From Streptococcus parasanguinis (GTDB taxonomy: Bacteria > Bacillota > Bacilli > Lactobacillales > Streptococcaceae), in contig NZ_CABFMD010000001.1 in assembly GCF_901875555.1 (NCBI RefSeq), forward strand, positions 1-64,000: a stretch of DNA of 64,000 bases, read 5' to 3'. Below the pieces are notes generated by a model that saw only the letters and a program-made list of their open reading frames with translations, made no database searches and was not told where the DNA came from. Positions 37,232-47,319 of this stretch are shown here, one piece after another. How positions within the stretch are numbered: the first letter of the stretch is position 1; every line of letters starts with the position of its first letter. Both the position numbers and the translations under genes were made by a program.

Positions 37232-38070
37232 ATCATTATCGTTTAAATAATGGGGTGGAGATTCCTGTATTGGGATTTGGAACTTGGAAAGCAGCGGATG
37301 GAGAAGAAGCGTATCAAGCTGTGTTAGCTGCTTTAAAAACAGGTTATCGCCATATCGATACAGCTGCGATTTATCAAAATGAAGAGAGTGTGGGTCGTGC
37401 GATCAAGGATAGTGGTCTTAAGCGCGAAGACTTGTTTATTACCACCAAACTTTGGAATACTCATCACACCTATGAAGACGCTCAAGCTGCTTTGGAAGAG
37501 TCTCTTGAGAAACTTGGCTTGGACTATGTGGATCTGTATTTGATTCATTGGCCAAATCCAAAACCCCTTCGAGAAAATGATGCCTGGAAAAAGCGAAATG
37601 CTGAGGTTTGGCGGGCAATGGAAGATATGGTAAAGGATGGCAAGGTTCGATCCATTGGGGTCAGTAACTTCCTGCCCCACCATCTGGAAGCCCTCCTTGA
37701 AACAGCTCGGGTCATTCCGGCTGTGAACCAAATTCGTCTAGCACCTGGGGTTTACCAAAGTGAAGCTATTGCAGCAAGTCGCAAGCATGGCATTTTACTC
37801 GAGGCTTGGGGACCTTTTGGCCAAGGAGAATTGTTCCAAAATGAACAAGTAAAAGAAATGGCTACTAAATATGGAAAGACCGTCGCTCAACTAGCCCTGG
37901 CTTGGAGTTTACAAGAAGGTTTCCTTCCATTGCCAAAATCAGTTACCCCAGAGCGGATTACGAGCAATCTAGACTGTTTTGGTTTTGAGTTGACCAAAGA
38001 AGATCTAGAGCATCTTCGCCATCTTCCGGTTGAAGCAGGTGCACCGGATCCAGATCAGAAAGATTTTTAA
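37228..38070 (+). CDS. Aldo/keto reductase
   Basis: An NADPH-dependent cytosolic reductase of the AKR5/2,5-diketogluconate-reductase type. Substrate unknown; methylglyoxal and other aldehydes are plausible. The 280-residue TIM barrel shows the full catalytic tetrad Asp44, Tyr49, Lys74 and His107 (HIDTAAIYQN, TTKLWN, LIHWP). The C-terminal cofactor region reads LPLPKSVTPERITSNLD. Second gene of a two-gene operon, ended by a terminator. Confidence 0.92.
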   Translation: MNHYRLNNGVEIPVLGFGTWKAADGEEAYQAVLAALKTGYRHIDTAAIYQNEESVGRAIKDSGLKREDLFITTKLWNTHHTYEDAQAALEESLEKLGLDYVDLYLIHWPNPKPLRENDAWKKRNAEVWRAMEDMVKDGKVRSIGVSNFLPHHLEALLETARVIPAVNQIRLAPGVYQSEAIAASRKHGILLEAWGPFGQGELFQNEQVKEMATKYGKTVAQLALAWSLQEGFLPLPKSVTPERITSNLDCFGFELTKEDLEHLRHLPVEAGAPDPDQKDF

Positions 38071-38091
38071 GAGAAAGTGGGATAATTATCA

Positions 38092-38123
38092 TTTCCGAGA
38101 GTGAGGGGGCTCTCGGATTTTTT
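38092..38123 (+). terminator. Terminator of the aldo/keto reductase operon
   Basis: Perfect eight-pair stem TCCGAGAG/CTCTCGGA followed by six T residues. Confidence 0.85.
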
Positions 38124-38301
38124 GCTATTCTTTTTGGTATAAAATAATTTTAACGCTCTAACTAAAACATACGTTCTATAATACTTTCCCACATAAAATG
38201 TCCAGATAACGAACGAAAATAAATCTTTAACTAGTAACATTCGTAAATATTACATTTTTGTTACAATTTCAGTTTGAATGAATTTTCAGACAATTTTGCG
38301 T

Positions 38302-38307
38302 TATAAT
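38302..38307 (+). promoter_or_regulatory. -10 element of the large protease gene
   Basis: TATAAT 31 bases before the start codon. The region 17 bp upstream has no good -35, so an activator may be needed. The 180 AT-rich bases before it hold nothing else I can name. Confidence 0.4.
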
Positions 38308-38337
38308 AGGAACTATTAAAATAAAAGGGGAGTTCCT

Positions 38338-41300
38338 ATGAACAGACAAGAGCGTTTTTCATTAAGAAAATACAAATTTGGCGTGGCTTCAGTATTATTG
38401 GGGTCTGTATTGGTGTTTGGATCTGCACAAGCAAGTGCAGAAGAACAAACAAGTGGGCAAAAGAGTCCTGAGACACAGCTAGTAGCTACTAGTCAAGGAC
38501 TACCATCGCAAGAACAGAATTTGCAGGCAACAACACCGACAAGTGTAGCTACTGTTGAAAAGACAGCAGTTGCTAAAGAGGCTGTAATTGAGAAGACAGA
38601 ATCTGCTCCTGCAGAGGCTGCTGCAACTGAAAAGGCGACTGCACCTAAAGAAGGAGCAGATGCTTCACAAACAAAATCAGCAGAAGCTGCAAAACCGGTA
38701 GAAAAAGCTACAGAAGTAGCGACTCCTACAAGTTCTGAAACGACTGCCCGTCATGAGGCTGCAGAAAAACCTCAAAGTATTGAGAGCGATGAAATCATTA
38801 CTGTCCCACAAACTTGGAAACAAGGATACAAGGGTGAAGGAATGGTGGTTGCTGTCATTGACTCAGGTTTGGATGTCAACCACGAAGTTCTTCGCATCAC
38901 AGATCCTTCAAAAGCTAAGTTTAAAAACCAAAATGATATTGAAGCTGCTAAGAAGAAGGCAGGAATTGATTATGGTAAATGGTACAACGACAAGGTAGTC
39001 TACGCTTACGATTACTTTGACGGTACAGATAATATCAAGGAAGCTGAGAGAGAATCTCATGGGATGCACGTTACAGGGATTGCAACAGGGAACCCTGATA
39101 AAGATGCAGCAAACGGCGAAAAGATCTATGGTGTAGCTCCGGAAGCACAAGTGATGTTTATGCGTGTCTTCTCCGATCGTCAAAAAACGACTGGTTCTGC
39201 CCTTTATGTAAAAGCAATTGATGATGCTGTTGCCCTTGGTGCAGATACCATCAATATGAGTCTGGGATCTTCTACTGGTTCCACGGTCAACGCAGGTTCA
39301 GATATCATTGATGCTATCAAACGGGCACGTGCAAAAGGTGTCTCTGTGTTGATTTCTGCCGGAAATAGTAATACCTTTGGGAATGGTTATTCAAGACCAT
39401 CGGCTGAAAATCCAGACTATGGTGTAGTCGGAAATCCGTCAACCGTAGAAGATTCTATCTCTGTAGCTTCCATCAATAACAATGTCGTGACTTCTGAAGT
39501 ATTTGAAGTGAAGGGCTTGGAAGATAACGCTCAAGCCGATCATGGTAAATTTGATTACAGTAAATCTGCTACAGACACTGACTTTGAAAAAGGAAAAGAA
39601 TATGAATACGTAGCGGTTGGCCTAGGGAAAGAAGAAGACTTCAAAAATGTTGATGTAACCGGTAAATTAGCTCTTATTCAACGTGGTTCATTGACATTCT
39701 CTGAAAAGATTGCGAATGCTTTCCATCATGGTGCTGTAGGGGCCTTGGTCTACAACAATGTAGAAGGAACCAACCTTGGAATGGCGATTGACGGTGATGC
39801 TAAAAAGATTCCTTCTGTATTTATTTCAAAACACTATGGTGAACTTCTAAAATCCGGTTCTTATAAGATTGTCTTTAACGATAAATTGGCCAATCGTCCA
39901 TCACCTGCAGCAGACCAATTGTCTGATTTCTCTAGTTGGGGTGTGACAACAGATGGTCAGTTGAAACCTGATGTCACAGCACCTGGTGGAAATATCTTCT
40001 CTTCACTAAATGACAATACTTACGGTGATATGAGCGGTACGAGTATGGCTTCCCCTCACGTAGCAGGTGTTGCTGCTTTGGTCAAAGAATACCTTGTTAA
40101 GAACCACCCAGAATTGACTCCTGAACAAGTCTCTGCGACTGTTAAAGCCCTGATTATGTCTACGGCGAAACCACATGTTAACAAAGAAACCGGTGTTTAT
40201 ACTTCTCCTCGTCAACAAGGTGCAGGTGTTGTTGATACAGCTGCTGCGGTTTCAACGGACTTGTATATTACTGGCGACAACAACTATCCTAGTGTGACTC
40301 TTGGTAATGTTGAAGATGCCTTTACATTTGATGTTACAGTTCACAATATTTCAGATACAGATCGTACACTGAAGATGCTGGTCAATACGAATACAGATGA
40401 AGTCAAAAAAGGTAAATTCACCCTCCGCCCTCGTAAATTAACAGAAACAGCTTGGCCTGAAGTAACTGTCAAAGCTCATAGTTCTGAGACGGTAACGGTT
40501 AAAGTTGATACCCGCAAATTTACAGAAGAATTGACAAAAGAAATGCCAAATGGTTATTTCCTTGAAGGATTTGTCCGTTTTGTTGATCCAGCTGATGATG
40601 GCGATGTGGTTAGCTTACCATTTATGGGATTCAAGGGAGAATTCCAAAATCTTCCAGCAGTAGAAAAACCAATTTACGATTTGGTACGTGAAGGCAAAAA
40701 TGGTTTCTATTACAATGTGCCAGAAGATTTGAATATTCCTTACAATGCAGATATGTCTGCTTTGTTAACGCTTCAAAATGATCTTCTTCTCACCCAAGGC
40801 AAACGAGATGGACGTCGTATCACAGTCCTTGGTATTGGTGAAAAAGCGGATGGAACCCATTCACTTCAATTGGATGCTAACGGAAATGTTCGAATTGCCA
40901 TTTCACCAAATGAAGACAGCAACAAAGACTTTGTAGAATACAAAACAGTAGCTCTCCGGAATTTGGAAAATCTTCATGCCAGTGTATTCGCTGCAAGTGA
41001 TACTGAGCATAAAAATCCAATTTGGGAAGGATCTTCTACAGAACTTCGTAAGAACTTCTTTGATGGAAATGATAAAAATCCTCGTAGCTATACCTTAGAT
41101 AGTACAGCGTGGAATGGTACCGATGCTAACGGCAACGCCGTAGCAGATGGTGTTTATGATTATGTGATTCGTTATACACCAATGGTTCCTGGAGCAGATG
41201 AACAATCAACAACCTTCAAGGTTCAAGTCGATACTCAAAAACCAGTGATTACTTCTGGATACATTCGCTTCAAAGATGGCGCTCAACAGTTTGTTGCACG

Positions 41301-42759
41301 AAAAGCCAAAGACGTTGGCGATGGTGGTATCCAAACTGAAAAATTGGTCTATGTGACACCATTTGATGATAAAGGTACCATGGTCCAAAAAGATAATGAT
41401 GAAAGTGGTAGTCGTGCTCTCGAAAATTACCATATCATCAAGGCCAATGAAGATGGTAGCTTTAACCTTCCTGAAAACATTGATAAGAAGAATATCTACT
41501 ACTATGTAGAAGACTTTGCTGGAAACGTCGATTACATTTCGTTAGCTGATTTGGTCCGTGACCAAAATAGTGGTCGGGTACAGATTGCGGTTCGTGATGC
41601 TAAGACAAATAAAGACTTGGATACCATGTATGTATACCGTATCAAGGATAGCAATGGACACTACGTCTCTGTTGATAAAACAAAAAATATCAATTTCTTG
41701 AACTTTGGTCATTATACAGCAGAAATCTTCACTTATGATCGTACAGAAGTGAAATTCGTTAGCAGTTTAAGTCAAGAGTTTGATCTGACAGAAGACAATA
41801 GTTTCCAAACCATTACTTTCCTAGCAAATACCTTGGAATATGCGCCAGTTAGCCTCCTATTTAATCAACCTGTTTCAAAAGCAGCAACCATCGTATTGAA
41901 GGGAGCTGATGGTGAAAACTTTGTATTGCCAGCTGAAAAATATGGTAAGAATGGGTTTGGTAAGACAGTAGCAACTGGAACATACACCTTGATTGCCACT
42001 CTTCCTACAGGCTATGAATTAGCTGAGGACGCACCTAAGATCACAGTCGTTGCAGGACGCAACAATGTATACCACATTGCAGTGCTCTCAAAAGTGGATC
42101 TCTTGGCTGCCTTGAATAAACAAACGGATGTTACAAAGACAGCCCTCTACTTCAATGCTAGTGCTGATAAGAAAGCAGCTTACGATCAAGCCTTACAAGC
42201 AGCCCAAACTGTTTTGACTAAGAAGTTAAGTCAAGAACAAATCAACCAAGCAGTTGCAGCTCTGGAAGCCGCAAATCAGGCTTTGGATGGAAAAGACTCC
42301 AATGTTGCAGCTTTGAAAGAAGCAATGCAAGCTTACGATGCAGCAACGAAAACAGGTCGTTATGCCAATGCCAAAGAAAAAGTACGTCGCGACTATGATC
42401 GTGCTTTCCAAACAGTAGCCTTGCTTGCAGTTGATCCAACAGTGAAACAAGAACAAATCGATCAAGCTCTTGCAGGTTTCAAGAATGCCGAAGCTAAATT
42501 GAATGGAAAAGCAACTGATTTTTCAAGTCTTAAAAAATACATTAAAGAAGAATTGAAATTCCAAGCTAAAAATGCTAAATTCCTCTATGCTGCAAAAGAA
42601 GACAAAGAAGCGTATCTTGTAGCCTTCAAGGATGCACAAGCTATTCTTTCAAATCCAGGATCTAGCCAACAAGATGTGAAAGATGCTTTGACAGCTTTGA
42701 AAAATGCAAAGAAAAAATTGCATGGGAAAAAACCAAAAGCTGCAAAACATCATAATTAA
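38338..42759 (+). CDS. Large secreted subtilisin-type (S8) serine protease, C5a-peptidase/PrtA-like
   Basis: A surface or secreted endoprotease. The 1473-residue protein starts with a YSIRK-type signal (FSLRKYKFGVASVLLGS; likely cleavage after ASA at 34), then an Ala/Glu/Thr-rich spacer to about 150. The S8 domain has Asp175 (VIDSGLD), His241 (HGMHVTG), oxyanion Asn343 (SAGNS) and Ser569 (GTSMASPHVAG), with a PA insert around 415-525. Fn3-like modules follow (SVTLGNVEDAFTFDV... from about 650). The end carries three related helical repeats (about 1268, 1336, 1400) and the basic tail KKLHGKKPKAAKHHN. There is no LPXTG anchor. Monocistronic with AGGGGAG site and strong terminator. Substrate unknown. 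Confidence 0.9.
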   Translation: MNRQERFSLRKYKFGVASVLLGSVLVFGSAQASAEEQTSGQKSPETQLVATSQGLPSQEQNLQATTPTSVATVEKTAVAKEAVIEKTESAPAEAAATEKATAPKEGADASQTKSAEAAKPVEKATEVATPTSSETTARHEAAEKPQSIESDEIITVPQTWKQGYKGEGMVVAVIDSGLDVNHEVLRITDPSKAKFKNQNDIEAAKKKAGIDYGKWYNDKVVYAYDYFDGTDNIKEAERESHGMHVTGIATGNPDKDAANGEKIYGVAPEAQVMFMRVFSDRQKTTGSALYVKAIDDAVALGADTINMSLGSSTGSTVNAGSDIIDAIKRARAKGVSVLISAGNSNTFGNGYSRPSAENPDYGVVGNPSTVEDSISVASINNNVVTSEVFEVKGLEDNAQADHGKFDYSKSATDTDFEKGKEYEYVAVGLGKEEDFKNVDVTGKLALIQRGSLTFSEKIANAFHHGAVGALVYNNVEGTNLGMAIDGDAKKIPSVFISKHYGELLKSGSYKIVFNDKLANRPSPAADQLSDFSSWGVTTDGQLKPDVTAPGGNIFSSLNDNTYGDMSGTSMASPHVAGVAALVKEYLVKNHPELTPEQVSATVKALIMSTAKPHVNKETGVYTSPRQQGAGVVDTAAAVSTDLYITGDNNYPSVTLGNVEDAFTFDVTVHNISDTDRTLKMLVNTNTDEVKKGKFTLRPRKLTETAWPEVTVKAHSSETVTVKVDTRKFTEELTKEMPNGYFLEGFVRFVDPADDGDVVSLPFMGFKGEFQNLPAVEKPIYDLVREGKNGFYYNVPEDLNIPYNADMSALLTLQNDLLLTQGKRDGRRITVLGIGEKADGTHSLQLDANGNVRIAISPNEDSNKDFVEYKTVALRNLENLHASVFAASDTEHKNPIWEGSSTELRKNFFDGNDKNPRSYTLDSTAWNGTDANGNAVADGVYDYVIRYTPMVPGADEQSTTFKVQVDTQKPVITSGYIRFKDGAQQFVARKAKDVGDGGIQTEKLVYVTPFDDKGTMVQKDNDESGSRALENYHIIKANEDGSFNLPENIDKKNIYYYVEDFAGNVDYISLADLVRDQNSGRVQIAVRDAKTNKDLDTMYVYRIKDSNGHYVSVDKTKNINFLNFGHYTAEIFTYDRTEVKFVSSLSQEFDLTEDNSFQTITFLANTLEYAPVSLLFNQPVSKAATIVLKGADGENFVLPAEKYGKNGFGKTVATGTYTLIATLPTGYELAEDAPKITVVAGRNNVYHIAVLSKVDLLAALNKQTDVTKTALYFNASADKKAAYDQALQAAQTVLTKKLSQEQINQAVAALEAANQALDGKDSNVAALKEAMQAYDAATKTGRYANAKEKVRRDYDRAFQTVALLAVDPTVKQEQIDQALAGFKNAEAKLNGKATDFSSLKKYIKEELKFQAKNAKFLYAAKEDKEAYLVAFKDAQAILSNPGSSQQDVKDALTALKNAKKKLHGKKPKAAKHHN

Positions 42760-42780
42760 CATAAGATAGTTTGTTAGCCT

Positions 42781-42817
42781 AAAACCAGTTTGAAACAGAA
42801 GTTTCAAACTGGTTTTT
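42781..42817 (+). terminator. Terminator of the protease gene
   Basis: Perfect 16-pair stem AAAACCAGTTTGAAAC/GTTTCAAACTGGTTTT with loop AGAA. Confidence 0.9.
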
Positions 42818-42818
42818 A

Positions 42819-42847
42819 TTTACAAATAGGCAAAAATCTGCTATAAT
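42819..42847 (+). promoter_or_regulatory. Promoter of the glycine T-box operon
   Basis: -35 TTTACA (42819-42824), 17-bp spacer, -10 TATAAT (42842-42847). Confidence 0.75.
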
Positions 42848-42853
42848 ACTGAC

Positions 42854-43058
42854 AAGAAAGAAAGGCTTATGGCGTTTTTTTAGCGAGCTTGGGACAGTGA
42901 AAGCCAAGTAGAGCAAAGTAGGCAAGTGGCGCTTTCTCTTGGTGAAGAGCCGAGTAAAGTAAAATAAAATGAAGTAATAAATTAGGGTGGAACCGCGTTT
43001 CTGACGCCCCTAGTCGCAAGGCTTGGGGGTTGAAATTCGGTTCTTTTGCTTATTCAGT
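42854..43058 (+). promoter_or_regulatory. T-box leader (glycine) of the metallopeptidase-glyQ-glyS operon
   Basis: The T-box sequence AGGGTGGAACCGCG is at 42984-42997. Upstream, AGAAAG and CTTTCT can close stem I, with a GGC glycine specifier candidate at 42928-42930. Downstream CCCCTAG/CTTGGGG and GAACCG/CGGTTC with CTTTT form the likely terminator, which is weaker than usual. Uncharged tRNA-Gly should allow read-through into the genes behind. Confidence 0.88.
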
Positions 43059-43083
43059 CTATTGTGTGAAAGAAAGGAGAGAC

Positions 43084-43845
43084 GTGGAAAACCTTTATCT
43101 TGTAAAAGACGATAGTCAACTAGCTGCATTTCGTGAATTTGTAGTAAGAAATACTGAAAAGTTGAAAGATTATCAATCTTTTTTAAAGAATGAACTTGCA
43201 GTCTGTGAGTTACCGCAAGCCGTTATTTGGTCAAGTTTTAATGCTGCTACACAGATTATTAGGGAAAGTGCTGTTCCAGCCTATACAAATAATAGACGAA
43301 TGGTTATGACGCCTGATTTAGCTGTTTGGAAAGAGTTGTATTTGTATCAGTTGATGGACTACGAGTGTTCTCAGCAAACTCAAGCAATAGAAAGTCACTA
43401 TCATTCTTTATCTGAAAATTTCCTCTTACAGATTGTAGGACATGAGTTAGCTCATTGGTCGGAGCATTTTTTAGATGATTTTGATGGTTATGACTCTTAT
43501 ATCTGGTTCGAAGAGGGGATGGTTGAATATATAAGTCGCAAGTATTTCTTGACAGAAGAGGAATTTCAAGCGGAAAAAATTTGTAATCAATCTCTCGTAG
43601 AACTTTTTCAGAAGAAGTATGGTTGGCATTCATTGAATGATTTTGGTTCTTCGACTTATGATAAGAACTATGCAAGTATTTTTTACGAATACTGGCGTAG
43701 TTTTTTGACAATAGATAAGTTGGTAGAAAATCTAGGTAGTGTACAAGCGGTCTTCGATTCTTATCATTTATGGGCAAATACAGATAAAACTCTTCCCTTG
43801 TTAAATTGGTTTGTTCAGCAGAAATTAATTGAAAAAGAAATATAA
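43084..43845 (+). CDS. Putative zinc metallopeptidase (HExxH, gluzincin-like) in the glyQS operon
   Basis: Not a known family to me. The sequence shows HELAH (His120, Glu121, His124) and, 20 residues on, WFEEGMVEY with Glu143/144 as third zinc ligand, the layout of gluzincin peptidases. No signal peptide or membrane segment, so it is probably cytosolic. I start it at GTG 43084 after AAAGGAGA (253 residues); a TTG at 43030 lies inside the T-box terminator. It stands between the T-box and glyQ, 18 bases from glyQ, so it should follow the same tRNA-Gly control. Codon use looks AT-richer than in glyQ, a hint of later insertion. Confidence 0.7.
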   Translation: MENLYLVKDDSQLAAFREFVVRNTEKLKDYQSFLKNELAVCELPQAVIWSSFNAATQIIRESAVPAYTNNRRMVMTPDLAVWKELYLYQLMDYECSQQTQAIESHYHSLSENFLLQIVGHELAHWSEHFLDDFDGYDSYIWFEEGMVEYISRKYFLTEEEFQAEKICNQSLVELFQKKYGWHSLNDFGSSTYDKNYASIFYEYWRSFLTIDKLVENLGSVQAVFDSYHLWANTDKTLPLLNWFVQQKLIEKEI

Positions 43846-43863
43846 AAACTAAAGGAGTATTCA

Positions 43864-44781
43864 ATGTCTAAGAAATTAACATTTCAAGAAATTATTTTGA
43901 CTTTGCAACAATTTTGGAATGACCAAGGTTGTATGCTTATGCAGGCTTATGATAATGAAAAAGGTGCGGGAACAATGAGTCCCTACACTTTCCTTCGTGC
44001 TATTGGTCCTGAGCCATGGAATGCGGCTTATGTAGAGCCATCTCGTCGTCCTGCTGATGGTCGTTACGGGGAAAACCCAAACCGCCTTTACCAACACCAC
44101 CAATTCCAAGTGGTCATGAAACCATCACCATCTAATATCCAAGAGCTTTACCTTGAGTCTTTGGAAAAATTGGGCATCAATCCATTGGAACACGATATCC
44201 GTTTTGTTGAAGATAACTGGGAAAACCCATCAACTGGTTCAGCTGGTCTTGGTTGGGAAGTTTGGTTGGACGGTATGGAAATCACTCAGTTCACCTACTT
44301 CCAACAAGTTGGTGGTTTGGCAACTGGCCCGGTAACTTCTGAAGTTACTTACGGATTGGAACGTTTGGCTTCTTACATTCAAGAAGTAGACTCAGTTTAT
44401 GATATTGAGTGGGCTCCAGGCGTTAAATACGGAGAAATCTTCCTTCAACCAGAATATGAACACTCAAAATACAGTTTTGAAGTTTCTGACCAAGATATGC
44501 TTCTTGAAAACTTCGAAAAATTTGAAAAAGAAGCCGGACGTGCATTGGAATTGGGCCTTGTTCACCCTGCCTATGACTACGTTTTGAAATGTTCACACAC
44601 CTTCAACTTGCTAGATGCTCGTGGAGCAGTATCTGTTACAGAACGTGCCGGTTACATTGCCCGCATTCGTAACTTGGCCCGTGTCGTAGCCAAGACCTTC
44701 GTTGCAGAACGTAAGAAACTCGGCTACCCACTTCTCGACGAAGCCACACGCGCCAAACTCCTAGCAGAAGAGGAAGAATAA
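43864..44781 (+). CDS. glyQ: Glycyl-tRNA synthetase alpha subunit
   Basis: GlyQ is the catalytic class II alpha subunit of the bacterial alpha2beta2 GlyRS. The 305-residue protein has the family start [18 protein letters not shown], motif 2 region [20 protein letters not shown] and the [12 protein letters not shown] segment. AAAGGAG precedes the ATG. glyS follows after a 206-base gap with strong hairpins. Confidence 0.97.
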   Translation: MSKKLTFQEIILTLQQFWNDQGCMLMQAYDNEKGAGTMSPYTFLRAIGPEPWNAAYVEPSRRPADGRYGENPNRLYQHHQFQVVMKPSPSNIQELYLESLEKLGINPLEHDIRFVEDNWENPSTGSAGLGWEVWLDGMEITQFTYFQQVGGLATGPVTSEVTYGLERLASYIQEVDSVYDIEWAPGVKYGEIFLQPEYEHSKYSFEVSDQDMLLENFEKFEKEAGRALELGLVHPAYDYVLKCSHTFNLLDARGAVSVTERAGYIARIRNLARVVAKTFVAERKKLGYPLLDEATRAKLLAEEEE

Positions 44782-44845
44782 AAAGAGTATTAGATGGGAT
44801 TGGCTAATAGAGTAATCCTACAGAACCAGTTGCCGCAGTGATAAA

Positions 44846-44904
44846 GGTATCGTTAGAGAAACTAACGATACCAGGCAAAATTGGAGACTATAGGCTCCAA
44901 TTTT
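44846..44904 (+). other. Two tandem hairpins in the glyQ-glyS gap
   Basis: GGTATCGTTAG/CTAACGATACC (44846-44872, 11 pairs) and AAAATTGGAG/CTCCAATTTT (44877-44904, 10 pairs) are perfect and only four bases apart. Neither ends in a clean T run, so termination is not obvious. They could set the glyQ:glyS ratio by processing or stability. Function unknown. Confidence 0.5.
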
Positions 44905-44987
44905 AGCAATGAAACGACACAGTCGGTTGCTTGCGTGCCAATCACATAAGGCAAACTGGAAAAAAAGATATTTTTCGGAGAAAAAAC

Positions 44988-47024
44988 ATGACAAAAAACT
45001 TATTAGTAGAATTAGGACTTGAAGAGTTGCCAGCCTACGTTGTCACACCAAGTGAAAAACAACTCGGTGAAAAAATGGCAGCCTTCTTGGATGACAACCG
45101 TCTTTCATACGAAAGTATTCAAACCTTCTCAACACCTCGCCGTTTGGCTGTCCGTGTCATTGGCTTGGCTGATCAACAATCTGATTTGACAGAAGATTTT
45201 AAAGGACCTTCTAAGAAGATCGCCTTGGATGCTGATGGAAACTTCTCAAAAGCGGCGCAAGGCTTTGTCCGTGGAAAAGGCTTGACCGTTGACGACATTG
45301 AATTCCGTGAAGTTAAAGGGGAAGAATACGTCTACGTGACGAAACATGAATCTGGAAAACCTGCCAAAGAAGTCTTGGCTGGCGTTCCAGAAGTGCTTGC
45401 TTCATTGACCTTCCCTGTTAGCATGCACTGGGCGAATAACACCTTTGAATACATCCGCCCTGTCCACACTTTGGTTGTCCTTTTGGGCGACGAAGCGCTT
45501 GACCTTGATTTCTTGGATATCCATTCAGGTCGTGTGAGTCGCGGACACCGTTTCCTTGGACATGAAGTGGAAATCACCAATGCAGATTCTTATGAAGAAG
45601 ACCTTCGTACCGTTTACGTGATTGCTGACAGCAAGGAACGTGAAAACATGATTCGTGAGCAAATCAAAACCATCGAAGCAGAACAAGGTGTTCAAGTACA
45701 AATCGAAGAAGGACTTTTGAACGAAGTCTTGAACTTGGTGGAATACCCAACTGCCTTCATGGGAAGTTTTGACACCAAATATTTGGACGTTCCAGAAGAA
45801 GTCTTGGTGACCTCAATGGAAACCCACCAACGTTACTTTGTTGTACGTGACCTAGATGGTACGCTCAAACCAAACTTCATCTCAGTCCGTAATGGGAACG
45901 CTGAGCACTTGGAAAATGTTATCCGAGGAAATGAAAAAGTCTTGGTGGCACGTCTTGAAGATGGTGAATTCTTCTGGCGTGAAGACCAAAAACTCAAGAT
46001 TGAAGACCTCGTGGCTAAATTGGCCAACGTAACCTTCCATGAAAAAATTGGTTCCCTTTCAGAACACATGGCCCGTGCTGGTGTTATTGCAGCATCATTG
46101 GCTAAACAAGCTGGTTTGACTGCTGAAGAAACGGCAGCCGTAGCGCGTGCAGCGGAAATTTACAAATTTGACCTCTTGACGGGTATGGTCGGAGAGTTTG
46201 ATGAGCTTCAAGGAATTATGGGTGAAAAATATGCCCTTCTCGCTGGTGAAGATGCTGCGGTTGCGACAGCTATTCGTGAGCACTACCTTCCTGATTCAGC
46301 AGATGGTGCCCTTCCAGAGACCAAGGTTGGTGCTATCCTTGCGCTTGCAGATAAATTGGATACCCTCCTTTCCTTCTTCTCAGTTGGTTTGATCCCATCA
46401 GGTTCAAACGACCCTTATGCGCTTCGTCGTGCAACACAAGGGATTGTTCGTATCTTAGATGCCTTTGGTTGGCACATTCCTATGGATGAGTTAATCGACA
46501 GCCTTTACGGACTTTCATTTGATAGCCTTTCTTATGACAATCAAGCAGAAGTGCTTAACTTCATCAAGGCGCGTGTGGACAAGATGATGGGACGCACATC
46601 TAAAGACATCAAAGAAGCTGTACTTGCTGCTTCAAACTTCGTGGTAGCGGATATGCTGGAAGCAGCAGATGCCCTTTCAGAAGCTGCGAAGACGGACGGT
46701 TACAAGGCAGCTGTTGAGTCCCTCTCTCGTGCCTTCAACTTGGCTGAAAAAGCAGATGCTTCAGTAGCAGTCGATGCTAGCCTCTTTGAAAATAACCAAG
46801 AAAAAGCTCTCGCTCAAGCAGCAGAAAGTCTCGAATTGACTGGTTCAGCTAGTGATAAATTAGCTCAACTCTTTGCCCTTAGCCCAGTCATCGATGCCTT
46901 CTTTGACAATACCATGGTCATGGCAGAAGATGAAGCTTTGAAAAATAACCGTTTGGCTATTCTTGCTAATCTAGTAGCAAAAGCCAATAAAGTCGCTGCC
47001 TTTAATCAATTGAACACTAAATAA
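44988..47024 (+). CDS. glyS: Glycyl-tRNA synthetase beta subunit
   Basis: GlyS binds tRNA-Gly and completes the enzyme. I start it at ATG 44988 ([19 protein letters not shown]) after GGAG; an in-frame start at 44931 lacks a ribosome site. The 678 residues have the family length. The N-terminal [13 protein letters not shown] motif, the FSTPRRLAV segment and a DALR-like C-terminal anticodon-binding region are seen. The DUF896 gene follows after 33 bases. Confidence 0.97.
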   Translation: MTKNLLVELGLEELPAYVVTPSEKQLGEKMAAFLDDNRLSYESIQTFSTPRRLAVRVIGLADQQSDLTEDFKGPSKKIALDADGNFSKAAQGFVRGKGLTVDDIEFREVKGEEYVYVTKHESGKPAKEVLAGVPEVLASLTFPVSMHWANNTFEYIRPVHTLVVLLGDEALDLDFLDIHSGRVSRGHRFLGHEVEITNADSYEEDLRTVYVIADSKERENMIREQIKTIEAEQGVQVQIEEGLLNEVLNLVEYPTAFMGSFDTKYLDVPEEVLVTSMETHQRYFVVRDLDGTLKPNFISVRNGNAEHLENVIRGNEKVLVARLEDGEFFWREDQKLKIEDLVAKLANVTFHEKIGSLSEHMARAGVIAASLAKQAGLTAEETAAVARAAEIYKFDLLTGMVGEFDELQGIMGEKYALLAGEDAAVATAIREHYLPDSADGALPETKVGAILALADKLDTLLSFFSVGLIPSGSNDPYALRRATQGIVRILDAFGWHIPMDELIDSLYGLSFDSLSYDNQAEVLNFIKARVDKMMGRTSKDIKEAVLAASNFVVADMLEAADALSEAAKTDGYKAAVESLSRAFNLAEKADASVAVDASLFENNQEKALAQAAESLELTGSASDKLAQLFALSPVIDAFFDNTMVMAEDEALKNNRLAILANLVAKANKVAAFNQLNTK

Positions 47025-47057
47025 TGACCTGGTGACAGGTAGAAAGTAGGTCTGATA

Positions 47058-47315
47058 ATGACACCTGAAAAAATCGCTCGGATTAATGAGCTTGCAAAAA
47101 AGAAAAAAGAAGTTGGCTTAACACCGGAAGAAGCAGTTGAACAAGCTGAACTTCGCGAAGAATATATTGAAGGTTATCGTCGTTCCGTTCGTCACCACAT
47201 CGAAGGAATCAAAATTGTGGATGAAGAAGGAAACGATGTGACACCTGAAAAACTTCGCCAGGTGCAACGTGAAAAAGGCTTGCACGGACGCAGCCTTGAT
47301 GATCCAAACTCATGA
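47058..47315 (+). CDS. DUF896 (YnzC-like) small protein
   Basis: An 85-residue highly charged helical protein of the DUF896 family; the B. subtilis relative YnzC has a two-helix hairpin and no firm function. Here [19 protein letters not shown] and RKxHIEGI-type ([15 protein letters not shown]) features are clear. It is the last gene of the glyQS operon, as in pneumococcus, and is followed by a terminator. Confidence 0.88.
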   Translation: MTPEKIARINELAKKKKEVGLTPEEAVEQAELREEYIEGYRRSVRHHIEGIKIVDEEGNDVTPEKLRQVQREKGLHGRSLDDPNS

Positions 47316-47319
47316 TAGA

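Noticed and set aside
42112..42750. Possible frameshift that removed an LPXTG anchor from the protease
   Set aside because: The bases after the stop form a perfect terminator at once; no LPXTG-like coding in any frame before it.
43304..43864. 186-residue minus-strand frame opposite the metallopeptidase gene
   Set aside because: Low-complexity translation, no ribosome site, and the plus-strand gene shows a clear HExxH pattern and RBS.
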